DNA from: Diphasiastrum complanatum
Lineage: Eukaryota > Streptophyta > Lycopodiopsida > Lycopodiales > Lycopodiaceae
NCBI GenBank assembly: GCA_029204225.1
Contig: CM055113.1
Coordinates: 15,033,471-15,091,470 of the forward strand
Length of the DNA stretch: 58,000 bases
Direction of reading: 5' to 3'
Shown: one piece after another, positions 11,276 to 23,427 of the stretch
Layout of the letters: each line of letters opens with the position of its first letter
How positions within the stretch are numbered: the first letter of the stretch is position 1
Program-made: the position numbers and the translations under genes
Notes under the pieces: model-generated
Told to the model about the DNA's origin: nothing
Database searches by the model: none
Seen by the model: only the letters and a program-made list of their open reading frames with translations

Positions 11276-13394
11276 TATAAGAAGATATGCATAAAAAGAA
11301 CAAGGGTGATATATGTGGATGATCATGAGAGCCCATTTGTCTTGTAGAAATCATGTACTTTTTAGGATACTTTTGAATGGAGTTGTTGAAAATGATGAAA
11401 AAAACCCAATGTTTTGTTTGGCGGGAGTTGTTTTGGTGTACTGGGAATTTAGTGCATGAGTGAGGGCTTCAGGATGATGAGTGTGGAATCTTGTGTGAAA
11501 TTCGAGATCAAAAACTTGAAAGAGGATCGATGTAGAAGCAAGCATGGGACTATTGTCTCAACCTATGTGTTCATGCAACAATGATCAGCTCCCTACTTCA
11601 CTCATTCTCATTTTACTTGATTGATACAGTCGCTGAAAAACATAATTCCTTCTTAGCAAAAGTTCTAATTTTCGATTAATTTACCGCATCGGAGCAACCT
11701 CCATTCTCCAAAATGTTCCGAATCCTTTCAATGTTTTTCAAAGCAATGATTCAAACGCCGAAAAGAGACATGAAAAAACCACCTCCTTTCAACATTTTCC
11801 AGCACAATAATATGAAAATTGGAATTCTAGAAATCCATAAAAAGAGAGAGGCATGGTGCAACATATTCCAACGTGCCACCTTGTTGTCTACTATGTAGTT
11901 GTCACTTTATGGCAAGTGGCCAATTAGTTAAAAGAAAGGATGAGGAGGGGACATGAAATTATTTAGTGTGTTGTTCTTACTTGTGACGTGTACATGAAAA
12001 CACCTCTAGCATTGTCAAGGAATGGGTTTTTTTTGTTGTTGCTTTAATATATTAGGAACATCTATGGGGTTGGTGTTGAGCAAGGTTTGTAAATTAGGGA
12101 ATATCTTTAAGAAGTTTGAAATCAAAGTATGTAGGATGATCATATGTTTTAATTGTTTGGAAGTTACAATAAACCAATGGAGCATTTGTCCAAATTTGGT
12201 CTAGCTGGCTTTCCTAAGTAGTTGTGGGTCATGAAAGTTGCAAATTATAAGGGAAGATGTGCTATCAATCGATACATCTATATTAAAGTCTCCAAAGTAG
12301 ATGGATGGAATGTTTGTTGGTAGGCGTTGAAGAAAAACTTACGAGATAAAACATGTTTGGTGGTCAATATATTGCTAATATATATTTGCGAATCTTGTGG
12401 CTACTTGAATGTTGTCGTCATGAATTCACATTTTTGTATGATCAATTGTTGACGTATGGCAAATCTCATTTCTGTTTTGTTTTAAATATTCAATATTTTT
12501 TAGGACCAAACATTGTATGCTAACGGTTATTGCAACTCAGGTTGTATTTTGAGATGAATTTGACAATGTTTCATACAAGTTTTGCATTTGCCTTATGCGT
12601 GATAGTTTTAGTCCATGTTGGTTTGATCTAGTAGGATCAAATGTCAAATCTTGCACTCTGTGTATAGACATCTCGTAGATGGTTGTATTGGAAATTGTTT
12701 TCTTGTAAATGAGTATTATTCATATCTGCTCCTATTGAATCTCTTTTCCATTTCATGTATTGATATCCATTTACTATCGATTTTCATTATGTAAAGATAT
12801 CACTATTTTTGTCGAGTTTGATGTCCAATTTTCTTATTTATGGGAGTGGTGCTAGAATCCCCATCGTCGTGCCGGTCATTGCTAAAGCACAAACAGGTGA
12901 CGAACGCTATGTTACCACCCAACCATAGAGGTGCTGCCACCTCACCCCCGTGCACTGGAGCTACAGACTACCATCAAGCAAGCTCGGATCTCATGTAAGC
13001 CATGGTGCCCCATACCACCATGCCTTACCCTCGACCCTCACCTACCTACATCCTGAGGCCTAGATACTCGTCCTGACCTGACCACCAGTGGAAGAGCTCT
13101 TCATTCTCTAGGAGAGAATGAATACCAAGCTCACAGAGATCCACCTCTATATACATAGTCCAGGTGGGTCATCTCCCTCCACAGGAGTCACGCATGACCA
13201 ATGACAGTTGTGCACACTGACGTGGGTCCAGTACAACAAGTCACCGCACGCCAATGAGACATTGACACGTGGCACCCAAAAGACCTATAGCTCCAAATCA
13301 GCGTTCCATCCCATTACTGAGACCGTCACCTCAAGTTTCCTGTTGCGTACCCTATGGGTACGTAACAAGTGGTCATTTGTTTGTTGTCATCTTG
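11276..13394. other. No recognisable gene
   Basis: Upstream flank of minD, then AT-rich sequence to about 12840 and a more GC-balanced, CA- and CC-rich stretch (12840-13260) that may be old retroelement sequence upstream of the copia integrase piece. No domain identified. Confidence 0.5.
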
Positions 13395-13722
13395 CCAAGG
13401 CATGAAAAAAGGACAATCCATTCATCACTACCTAAGCACTTTTGGGCTAAAGTTGTATGTACTGTAGCTTACGTTCAGAACAGATGCTCGACTAAAGGCC
13501 TCTCATGTAAGACACCTCATGAAGTTTGGACACGCTCCAAACCGTCATTGAAGAATTGAATGTTCGGATGCATGGCTTATGCACAAATCCTAAAAGAGAC
13601 CTGAAAGAAACTGGACTTCCGGAGTCTCAAATCCATATTCTATGGTTATGCTCCTTTGGACAGAAACTACAAGCTGTATGATCCCAATACATCAAAAATA
13701 TTCTTCAACAAGGATGTCATCT
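13395..13722 (+). pseudogene. Ty1/copia integrase C-terminal fragment
   Basis: Plus-strand frames encode SSLPKHFWAKVVCTVAYVQN, KTPHEVWTRSKPSL, then after a stop FGCMAYAQI, LDFRSLKSIFYGYAPLDRNY and KLYDPNTSKIFFNKDVI. This is the standard copia order: end of the integrase core, the FG-C-AY block, the F-GY block and the V-F-(D/N) block. A frame change near 13560 and the short length make it a remnant. It is cut at 13722 by a truncated TR1 element. Confidence 0.85.
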
Positions 13723-15873
13723 AATCTTCTCAAATTTATTAATAAAGTGGGAATTTTTCTCAAACTGACTCTAATTACCTTCTGGGTTTCAGTGTCTAGT
13801 AAAAGTGCTAGTTGTAAGGACGCTTCAAATATTTTTGATTTGGCACATAGCTGAGGGTCGTATCCGGGACCGCCAACAGTATGTTGTCGGGACCATTCTG
13901 TTCGGGATGCCAGCGGTATGGTATCAAGACCATTCAGTCCAAAAATAGGATGGCTCAATGTTTGCAAAGGATTTGATGCTGGCCTTTTACTTGGGTTAGT
14001 TTCATTTGCGACAATGCCCATCATATGCAAATAGGAAGTCAAAAGTTGGAAAGGACAATTTCAAGGGAGATCGGGATGGATACTCTTGGAACTGAAACTT
14101 ATTGAACATGGGTGATATCCAATTTCAATTGGGTTTTTCCTCAATAGGGGAGACTAGAATCCTCTTTAGAGATTCACAACAAGTTGGATCAAACCAAAAT
14201 CCTATTAGATGGAAAACAAACTGTTGGAAAAGATTTTGTCCGAGAATTCAACTCTAAGTCCAGAATTGGGGACAAATTCAAGGTGACCTAGTCATACTAT
14301 CACAAGGAGACCGATGAACTTTGGATCTAAGATGTCAATAAGTTATTGTTGTAAAAAGAAAAGTTTGCTACAGGCTTTTTATGAACTAGTAATGATGAGG
14401 AGACATAATGAGTATCTTGACTTGTGTTAAGTGTGGAAAGTTAAGTTTTGCACGAGAGCATGGTACTTTGATGAATGCTAAGGGACAGTTTGTATTGGAA
14501 TCAGACTAGTGCAAACTCTGATTGCATGTGTTTGGTTCAAAGACAACTACTCAAAGCCAAGCGAGGCATACACTTCTTTTTTTGAGTGTAAGGAAACTAA
14601 TCAGTGATAGAATTGTGGAAGTTATGTTTTGCACACGAGAAATGGCGTTTCAAACAAACGCAAAGGAATAGTTCATATTCAGGTCAGACTTGTGCAATCT
14701 CTTGACTCTTGACCACCTAAGGCTGAGTCAATGGTTACATTTGTTTGGTTCAAAGACAACTACTTCGAGCCAAGTGAGAAGTGCATTGTAGAGTATTCAA
14801 TATTTACCTACCTTAAAGAGCCAAACGAAAGAAAGGAAATCGGGTTGGAGAAAAGTGCAAAGTAAGAAGGCATCGAATGGACCACAAGATGGATGATAAC
14901 CAAAAAATCCTTTGGCTCATGGAGCCTTGATACATGTGTGGAAACGATCAAATCTAGAGCTTAGGGAGCTCATCACCAAGTGTGAAAAGGACATATTCGG
15001 AGCTCAAAGGAGTTCCAAAGTCAAGGTCAAAACTAATGGGGTGGATATCTAAACAAGCCTCTATCACCAGTTAATAAGGTTCTTAGATTTTACATAAGCG
15101 ATATGAAATCTACACTTTTCTCAGACAAACTGATATTTTTGAGTTATGTATTTTCCAAATGTAAAGACTTGATCCTCTGATTTGTGGTGTGCTAGCTACC
15201 ATGTTAATAAAGTGGCCAATAAATTGAGTACTTTGCCAAGTAGCACAAAAGTGATTAAGTATAACTGGGAGACATCTTTGCACTAAGCTGACATCTGATG
15301 AGAACATCGGATTTTTAAAGGTGGGGTGGATGTTGCAAAGCTAGCTACAAGTGCAAGTTTCACTCTCAACACCACTGGCACCAATATTGTTCCCAACGCC
15401 AACAGCGCCAATGATTGCTCTCGGCGTCAGTGTTGCTCCCAGTGCCAAGTTCCTATGGCTTAAATACTTTGATCATATCTAGAGAAGTCTAGAGAGCACA
15501 TATCAATGTGCAATCACCTCCTCATACGATCTAGGCATGATTAAAGGAAGCCTGGGCATCAGTAAATTCTAGAGAGAGAAAAAAAACTTTCTAGAGCGAG
15601 AGAAATGCACTTTACCAATTTGGTCTAAGCACTTGTTGTGATGGGAGGTGGTGAATCCCACCATAACTATAGGGAGATGCAAGTTGTGACTCAGGGCTCC
15701 AACCAAGTAGTCTCATCTCCCATTGCTGGAATGTTGTCCTGGCACCTGCCTTGGCATGTCAGCGCCTCGGAGATTAGGGTCCTTCACACACTTGAAATGT
15801 AACCTTCTCAGATTTATTAATCAATTGGGATTTTTCTCAAACTGACTCTAATTACTTTCTGGATTTTAGTGTA
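13723..15873 (+). mobile_element. Truncated TR1 element (plus strand)
   Basis: Order on the plus strand: a partial 5' LTR (about 13723-13948), internal sequence (about 13949-15330), a polypurine tract AAAGGTGGGGTGGA ending at 15330, and a partial 3' LTR beginning TGTTGCAAAG at 15331 and stopping near 15873. Internal sequence matches the reverse complement of about 24660-26100 in the complete TR1 copy (for example GTGTGGAAAGTTAAGTTTTG-type blocks). The primer-binding site and tandem-repeat region are missing, so the left LTR joins the internal region through a deletion. No protein-coding domain is present. Confidence 0.8.
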
Positions 15874-16427
15874 GGTAGTATGAAGAGCGTCCAAGGCATT
15901 GATGTTCCAACAAACATCCTGAGAAAGTAGGCTCGTCACTTGCCTCACTGGCTTGTAGAAAGGGGCATAGGGACTAAGGATATAGGTCGTCCTTTACAAT
16001 CTCCTTTATGTCCTTGAGCCATGTTCTTCGGGGATGACCGACTCTACCAGTCCCTAGGGCCCTTCTTTTGGGAGGACGAGGAGGAGGGATAAAGCTGGTG
16101 AGATGAGCTATTTGTTTGGTATGGGCCATCATCAAAGCGCGCATCGCTACGACATGCAGAATGGCTCTAGAAGATGAAGTCTATGAGCAGTGGCACGTGG
16201 TGGCGATATGGGTGGGAGGGTGTATCGCTACGACATGTCGTGGGTGTATGGAAGTAAGCAATAGTAGGCAAAGGATGTGTGGTGGCGATATGGGGTTCTA
16301 AGAGAGCAAGAGAGCAAGCATTAAAATTGAAAAATGAGATAAATCGGTGCTTATATAGTGCTCAGAAGATGCAATGATTGCAAATATTGAGAGGACGCTC
16401 TACACATATGGAGGGACATGTAGCGGG
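15874..16427. other. No recognised gene; duplicated TATCGCTACGACATG motif
   Basis: GCATCGCTACGACATG near 16141 and GTATCGCTACGACATG near 16220 form a local imperfect duplication, together with GTGGTGGCGATATGG (about 16198 and 16280). A minus-strand frame from about 16133 (MMAHTKQIAHL, PPPRPPKRRALGTGRVGHPR) is short and unassigned. Confidence 0.4.
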
Positions 16428-16715
16428 ACACATGGCCTATCTGACACGTGCGAGAACACATGTCGCATTCTTGACCAGACACATGTCGACTTCTAGCTTG
16501 ACCATACCCTGGACCGTTGGTTCGCACGTGTGTTGATCTTGATCGTTCATTTTGCAGACACGTGGCCTATCCGACACATGTGAGCACACGTTTCGCATTC
16601 TTGACCAGACATGTGTCGACATCTTACTTGACCGTTGGTTTGCACATGCGTTGATTTTGACCATTCATTTTGTAGACACGTGTTCGGCCCCAATTTTTAG
16701 CAAAGTATATATAAG
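16428..16715 (+). promoter_or_regulatory. Tandem G-box/ABRE-like repeats followed by a TATA box
   Basis: Two long imperfect tandem copies (starting near 16428 and 16558, about 130 and 118 bp) and a third partial copy (from about 16675) carry repeated ACACGTGGCC, GACACGTGCG, ACACATGTC and CACACGTTTC motifs. CACGTG-core sequences are bound by plant bZIP and bHLH factors (established knowledge). TATATATAAG follows at 16706-16715 and AATAAA near 16755. This could be the U3/R part of an LTR or a promoter; no plus-strand gene follows. Confidence 0.45.
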
Positions 16716-16779
16716 AGTATCGGCTTTTGAAGCCACTTTCACAAAATCGATGCAATAAAAATATTTTTCTAACGTGCAA

Positions 16780-17650
16780 CTATGCCTCTTTAGTAATTTT
16801 AAATACAATGGCATATGCCTCCCTACTAATACCTAAAAAATCATGTGCTCCTTGAATTAACGTTCGGTCGATAACCTTACCGACCTTGTTCATCAAGGCC
16901 TCAGTTCGAGAATATTTATTATTGTCTATTAAAGACTTTGTTGACTTGGTTGTCAATACCAAACTCAAAGATTTTTCGATCATGTCATTGTCCTTCAGAT
17001 GCTGATGTGCAACCAATGCTGATCTGTAAAGGATGATGAGGAATTAACAAACTCAAAAATTTACATAATACAAACCAAAAAAATAATTCAAAACAAAAGC
17101 TTACTTAAAAGCATGAATATTTTTTTTGCGGTGGCCTCCATTTCGTGAGAGTTCATCAATGTCCTTCAACACCACTCTTTTTCGCTTATTATTTTTTAAT
17201 ATCTTATCTAGTATGCGAGCTCCTTCTTTCAACTGAACACATGATCTACGTTCCTTTCATTTAATTTTAATATAATACTATGCAAACGCGAATTATCTTC
17301 TTTTGTTTGTAATAATATGGTCTCTTTTTCTCTATAGTCAACAAGCAAACCATTCAACATACACTCTAAGCTTTGGAAATTTTGCACCAAGTTTGCAGCA
17401 TTGTAAGTCCTCAATCTTTCACAATAACCCAGTAAACCATTTTGTCCTTAACATAAAAACGTTCTGAGTTGTGTGATTGATTGAAATTGTGGATATTGCA
17501 TCCAATGGATACAAACTTCCGTCGACCCACAAATCATAGTATTTTTTTTTTTTGTCGATTCTATGAGCCATAATCTCAAGTGCAAAAACCGTGGATTCTT
17601 TCATTGTTCCTCTTCTGGATATCGGAGCGTTTTCGACAGGGGGAGACCAA
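16780..17650 (-). pseudogene. Unrecognised coiled-coil/GISR-x-AY protein gene, copy 2
   Basis: Read on the minus strand, exon 1 (about 17650 to 17107) encodes PISRRGTMKESTVFALEIMA, YYDLWVDGSLYPLD, then after a frameshift and a stop NGLLGYCERL, a helical heptad-like stretch, and KDIDELSRNGGHRKKNIHAF. A GTAAGC donor follows, then a CCTTTACAG acceptor near 17024, and exon 2 encodes SALVAHQHLKDNDMIEKSLS, VIDRTLIQGAHDFLGISREA ending at a stop at 16780. The joined frame is consistent across the intron. Block by block it matches copy 1 at 17854-19275. I do not recognise the family. The stop in the FLC-x-GQNGLLGYC segment shows decay. Basic segments could be nuclear-localising. Confidence 0.6.
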
Positions 17651-17853
17651 TATGTAGATGAAACTTAGACATCTCAACAAATATCAATAGACATACCAGA
17701 AAGAAATTAGCTAAGTCCATCCGCTATAAGTTTCTAACCCTCCAAATGTCCCTTTATAATTTTGCCATAATTTGTACGCGAAAATATACATGAGAGAATT
17801 TTATGATCCTCTATCAAAACTTGTAGAAAAGCAAGTAATGTATTCTGCATTAA

Positions 17854-19275
17854 TCAAGTATTAAAAAATAGAAAGGTACCTAAACGAATTGAATAGAAAT
17901 AAGTCAAATGTACTTGGAATGCAACTATCCACCATATGTGATTTTCTGATTGAATGCTAAATGTGCTATCATTGGTATCCAATATTTTGTTCATCAAAGT
18001 GACCCTCACCCGTTCTAGCTTTTGACCTTTGATGATTTTAGATTCATCTAGTTTCATCACAATAATCAACTTTCCATTTGTTTGATGTTCATGTAGCTCA
18101 TAGAATCGAATAATGTTTTTTAAGACATTTTCAACATCAAGAAAAATATTATTGCAATCGTTGTATATAAGTTCACCACTTTCAGATTTGTATAAATCAT
18201 TTATATGAAATGGTTGGCCAACAACTTTAAACATTTCCTCGTTGGAATAATTTCTTGCCAATCTTACTCGATATGGACGAGGAAGATAAGTTTTCTTAAT
18301 CTTCACTTGAGATAATGCTTCTTGTAAATGTGGAATAAGCATTTCTGCTAATTCCAGCCTGATCACATGCACCTTATATCACATTTGCATCCAAATAAGT
18401 TTGAATCTTACTCAAGACTATCTATGCAATCTCATTTTTCATTTTTTGAAATCGATCATTTCTCATCATTGCTCTTGCTGGCTTTCTTGGGAGAACATGA
18501 CTTAAAGATTCTCCAATGCATGATCGAAATAGTCCTTTGCTACCAAGCATGATCTGCAACACACATACAAAGCCATATGATGTTTAGTCTATAATAAAAT
18601 TGATAATACAGATAAACAAACAAAAATTAAATTCAAACATACAAATGAAGTAAACAATTTATAATCTAAGATATTTAAATGTTTGAATTCTTTTCTTCTA
18701 ATTGCCGCTATATAAAGATAAGCCATCAATGTTTCTCTTCTATACTCTTTTTCTTTTCTTTTCTTTTCATCAAAGCCTTTTTGATCATTTCCACTTCAAC
18801 AACAGATTTTAAACTTTCGGATCGCAACTTCTCTAATGATTCTGACATATCTTGGTTTGATCCCCGAAGACTTGTGATTGTAGTATTCAACTTCGATATA
18901 ACATGCTTGAGTGCAATGTTTTCATTACCAGTGTGTTGCACATAATAATGCAATTGATGATTAGCACAATGCAATTGTTCATTAGCACACCGCAAATCTT
19001 GATTGAGACTCAACAATTTTGCATCATGCAAGCCAATGCCACACAACCTTTGACAATATCCAAGTAATCCATTGTTTCTTTCACATACAAATTTGAGAAG
19101 ATTACTAACGGACTTAAAATCTGGGCATAGACTGGTATTTGGATCGTTAGGATAAATTGATGCATCTACCCACAAATCTACATTCTTATGATTATTCAGT
19201 CTCAATATCTAATTATTGCAGTAGCATTTTTTACAACTTTCGCATTTTTCTTATAAAATGGAGTGCATTCCATTA
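17854..19275 (-). pseudogene. Unrecognised coiled-coil/GISR-x-AY protein gene, copy 1
   Basis: On the minus strand: NVDLWVDASIYPNDPNTS, then FVCERNNGLLGYCQRL, a clear coiled coil about 100 residues long (19030-18740) ending in a Lys-rich tract, an intron ending TGTGTTGCAG near 18556, then SCLVAKDYFDHALENL, GESLSHVLPRKPARAMM, GACDQAGISRNAY, and, after a frame change, ALSQVKIKKTYLPRPYRVRL, ELHEHQTNGKLIIVMKLDES, VRVTLMNKIL. The last segment extends beyond what copy 2 retains. Stops (two in the GISR exon), frame changes and a lost donor (AT instead of GT) show it is decayed. Function unknown. The GISR-AY block followed by a K-L-D-rich beta-like segment is the best handle for a database search. 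Confidence 0.6.
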
Positions 19276-21160
19276 GAAGTGCAACATGCAAATGGAATTG
19301 TCCCATTTTTGAAAACAACGGTCAAAACATTGGTCTGAAGCGTACGTTACTTTTGTACTGGCTATGTCGTCGAGCTTATAATCCCCCCACAAAGATCTCA
19401 AAAGTGCTCATATTGCTCCCGCTGCACTTTTTTGCTGAGAGCATACCAAGATTTCAAACAATGCTCTCGTTCCATATTTTGTATAGGGCACACCAATGCT
19501 CATAATGCATCTAGGCATGGAGAGAATTTATTACAAAGCATGCTCGTCTAATTAATATTTGCAGTTAACCATAGTAGTTAGACGTCGGGCAAAATTGGAA
19601 ACTCAAAAAACAGCAACCAAATGATACCGGTTTATATTCTCTCTCTACTTAACCTCTCTCTAAAGTCAAATTTTTTAAAGGGCTTATTTTAAGCCCATAT
19701 TTCCCCTAATGACCTTTCAACACTTTATCTAACACGTTAAAAGCCCTTCATCATGCGTAACATAAGTTGAAAACACACACGTACCATTACGTATATAAAT
19801 AGCGATATTGAGAAATAAAACGTTACCTCAAGTGTGATTGAGAAAAACCGGCTTGCCGCAAGAGGTGTCTAGTCATGAATGCTTCAATTGATTCCGTCGT
19901 GTTTGCTGCTCTGTTAAGAGATAGGCAATCAACCACTCATGTAGCGGGTGCCACAACATTTGTAGATTGCCATGAAAACCCTCATAGATGTACTATTAGA
20001 ACTGCGAGTAGGTTGAACCCTCGCTAGGTTGACCGCTTATGAATCAAAAGTGGTAGAGACTGAAGGTAGGCCAGCGAACCACCAAGAAGCAATGGAAACT
20101 AACACGTGCCATAGTTGCAGGAACGGCTGCTTCACAGCCTCCTGCACTACCTAAACTTCCAACTATCCAGCTAGCGACTTACATCATAGCTACTTTATGA
20201 GATTGTTGCTTTGGTATAGTTGATGTACAGTATCTTAATTCACCTTTTGGCCTTTACACTTTCTACATTCATACTTTTGTACTCCGATGGGTTTCCCCAT
20301 CGTTTATTAATAAAAACAGGAATTTTCTTCAGGCTAAAACCAGTTCCTTTAGACATGATCACTGGCCATGAGGAGAAACAAATTGACATGTAGGATGCCT
20401 CTCACATATGCTTCATAGATAATTTTGGTGGACTGCAAGGCAGCGATGGGCTTCCATCTCATTACTTTCTTGTTCAACTCATAGTGCTGTATTGCTCAGA
20501 TATGGACTGCAAGGTAGCGATGGCTTCTGGCCTCCTCTAAACAGTAGAAATGATGAAGAGGGTATCCTCTGTGGCAGCAATGGACAGTAGGGTTTTGAGT
20601 CAACCCTGTCTTTGAAGGGTCTGTACGCAGCATTAGCCTAAGTAGAGGTTTGGCACATACTTTGTTTCATAAATAATCAATACATGTTGTTCCCACCATA
20701 ACTCGCTGATAGCAATGTTCTGAACTAGTTTTCCGAATGATCAAATGTCTGTCAACATTGCTCTTTTCTGATAAGATAACATCATTGCATAGATACCTCA
20801 TAACTAAATGCTCTTCAATTATTCTGACCAACGAAGATTCTACAGCAGTGGATAGTTCATGGTTGAATAGTAGCAAGCTCTTCACAGATTGCCTTCAACT
20901 GATTGAAAATCCTTTGAAAGGATATCTCTTAACTGAGCTCTCGATTTCTCATGAGGATACCTCAGAATGCAGCATGTTATTGTTAGTACTTTTCATGGTA
21001 GAGTAGCGAGCAATCCACACCTAACTCCTAAATTGTGCTTTGAAAGACAAGGAAACTTAGATAAGATAGAGCTTTGCAGTACAAGCTCAGGCAATAGAGC
21101 CTTTCTCAATGACTTAAGTAATTCACCTCCACCCCTCATGCAACTCTCACATACTCATTA
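19276..21160. other. No recognisable gene
   Basis: No domain found. A perfect inverted repeat GGGCTTATTTTAAGCCC sits near 19680. The phrase GACTGCAAGG(C/T)AGCGATGG occurs twice (about 20433 and 20507), marking a local duplication. Confidence 0.5.
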
Positions 21161-21189
21161 TTCAATTACAATCACAAATCCACATACTC

Positions 21190-21400
21190 GTCAAGGGCCC
21201 AAGGCCAGTCAATGTCATAAAAAAGGACCCAGTGCGGGTCATAAGCATATAAAAAGGCTTTGGGGCCGGGGCCTGTAAATGACTAATATAAAATGTGTAA
21301 CCAGAAATATACATAACCAACAGTAAATGTAAAGAGGCCTGCGGAATATATGCAGAGTAGCCCAGTAGGCCTGTATCCTGTAGTCCGTAACTCACGCTTC
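21190..21400 (-). repeat. Gypsy terminal segment, also found at 34993-35225
   Basis: The reverse complement contains GTTACGGACTACAGGATACA and ACATTTACTGTTGGTTATG, then a segment matching GACCCGCACTGGGTCC, all recurring in the same order at about 35000-35200 on the plus strand. It may be part of an LTR, since it starts where integrase coding stops. Confidence 0.7.
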
Positions 21401-22211
21401 ATGGAAGGCCAATAAAAATGTTCTTTCAAATGGAACAAGGATCTGAAAACCAAAATGGCCACCAACAGGAGAGGAATGGGCATCAAGAAGGAGCTGTGGA
21501 CGTATGTCGAGAGTGCTGGGAATACATAATGAACCATAGTGAAACAAACGATGATTAACAATGGAATAAACCTGGCGAGGGTGAGAGGAAGGACGAGAGG
21601 CAAACGACATAATATCACGAAAGTCTGGACATGTGGCATAAGCCTGAGGAAGATCATCATACCAAGAGTGGAGAGACGTAACAAGACTGTAAGTAAGAGT
21701 AGGTAAACGAGACAAAGCATCAGCAGCAGCATTACTTTTACCAGGCTTCTAATGAATATCAAAATGAAAGGACTGTAAAAACTGAAGCCAACGGTACTGA
21801 CGATCACTGAGATCCTTTTGTGTACACAAATAACGAAGTGACTGGTGATAAGTATAAACATCAAACGGAACACGATACAGATAATGACGCCACCTCTTTA
21901 AAGCAAAAATGATAGCAAGCGACTCTTTTTCATGAGTGCAATAGCGCTGCTCATACGAACGAAGACGACAAGATTCATATGCAATAACATACTGACGCTG
22001 ACGTAACAAAGCACCTAATCCTGTGGAATTAGCATCAGTCTCAATAGCAAAACGTTGGGAAAAATTTGAAAGACATAAAACAGGGACAGTGGTAAGCTTA
22101 ACCTTCAAAGTATCAAAAGCTGACTGACATGCGGGAGTCCAAGCAAACGAAGTTTCTTTTTTCAACAGAGCATGAAAAGGAGATGCAAGAGTGACAAAAT
22201 GAGCAACTGGT
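21395..22211 (-). pseudogene. Gypsy RNase H and integrase zinc-binding region
   Basis: RNase H is marked by FAIETDANSTGLGALLRQR, SYEQRYCTHEKESLAIIFAL, RWRHYLYRVPFDVYTYHQSL and DRQYRWLQFLQSFHFDIH, followed after a stop by KPGKSNAAADALSRL, the usual end of the gypsy RNase H. The integrase start follows with DAHSSPVGGHFG, part of the HHCC zinc-binding module, and then coding stops near 21395 before the catalytic core. The reading frame changes at least twice. In the intact family this part removes RNA from the RNA:DNA hybrid and begins integration. Confidence 0.85.
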
Positions 22212-23427
22212 TTACAAAAAATGGATAGCAAGACCAAGAAACATACGAACATCATGAACATCAGCAGGCACAGGCCATGAAAGAATAGAACGGACCTTAC
22301 GAGGGTCGAGACAAACAGTACCATTAGTAAGAAAGAAGCCCAAAAACTCGATTTGTACAACAGCAAAAGAACATTTAGAACGTTTAGCATACAGATGATG
22401 AGTAACTAACAAAACCAAAACAGAACGAACGTGCTGAACATGAAGAGAGAGAGTGGTGCTATAAATGAGGATATTGTCAAAATAAACAATGACACACTTT
22501 CCAAGCAGAGGACGAAAGATGTTATTCATGACATTCTGAAAAGTGGGCGGGCCATTGGTAACACCAAAAGGAAGAACATGAAACTCATATAGACCAAAGT
22601 GGGTACGGAAAGTTTTCTTGTGCTCATCAGGAGGATGCATACGAATCTGGTGATAACCGGAATGGAGGTCAAGTATAGAAAAGATCTTGGCTTGGCCTAA
22701 CTGGTCAAACAGGTCATCCATATGAGGGATAGGGTACTGATTACGGATAGTAAGTTTATTTAAAGCACGATAATCAATACATAGACGTTTAGTACCATCC
22801 TTCTTATCAACAAGTAAAACAGGAGCACCAAAAGGACTGTGGCTAGGAACAATAAGGCCTTGACATAATAAATCAGACACCTGACGTTGGACTTCCTCGC
22901 GCTCAACAATAGACATACGAAAAGGAGGACGAGAAGGAGGTGATGCAGAGGAAACAAGGTCTATATGGTGGTTGACATCTCGTAAAGGTGGTAACTGAGT
23001 CGGCTCTCTAAAAACATGCTCAAATTCACGCAACGGTTCAAAAAATACATGTGGCAAAGGTGGTGCATCCGCAATAGGCTGAACTGGCTGAACATAAAGA
23101 GTAGCCGCATAGTGGGCCTTCGGGAGGCTCCGTATGAACTACTTCCCGGAAATAAGCTGATAGTCCTGCCGAGAATCAATACCGAAAAATATATGCTGAG
23201 TACCATCATGAGAGAATGTCAATGTCTACTACTTGAGGTCTACTGTAACCGCACCAAGGGATGCAAACCAATCAGCACCGAGGATAAGATCGTACCGTGT
23301 AAGTGGAATAATATGAAAATCTGCCTGACCAAGGAAGTCTCCAATCCAATATGAAAGCTGCTGATACATCTGCGTGCTAGGAAAGAGTGTGCGCTGGCAA
23401 CCTCAACATGTAGGGGATGAGGCGTAG
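22212..23427 (-). pseudogene. Gypsy protease tail and reverse transcriptase
   Basis: The minus frame continues the protease after the TR1 insertion (TPHPLHVEVASAHSF, then RYDLILGADWFASLGAVTVD), and a 281-codon open frame encodes RT: REEVQRQVSDLLCQGLIVPS, SPFGAPVLLVDKKDGTKRLC, DYRALNKLTIRNQYPIPHMD, FSILDLHSGYHQIRM, FRTHFGLYEFHVLPFGVTNG and VIVYFDNILIYS. The catalytic YLDD-type motif is YFDN, so one metal-binding aspartate is lost. Frame changes occur near 23150. The 281-codon run without stops suggests modest age. Confidence 0.9.

Noticed and set aside
11169-11354. Longer minD reading frame as the main start
   Set aside because: The added residues are low-complexity and include the (GGGCT)6 repeat; the ATG at 11168 gives a transit-peptide-like N-terminus. 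It remains a possibility.
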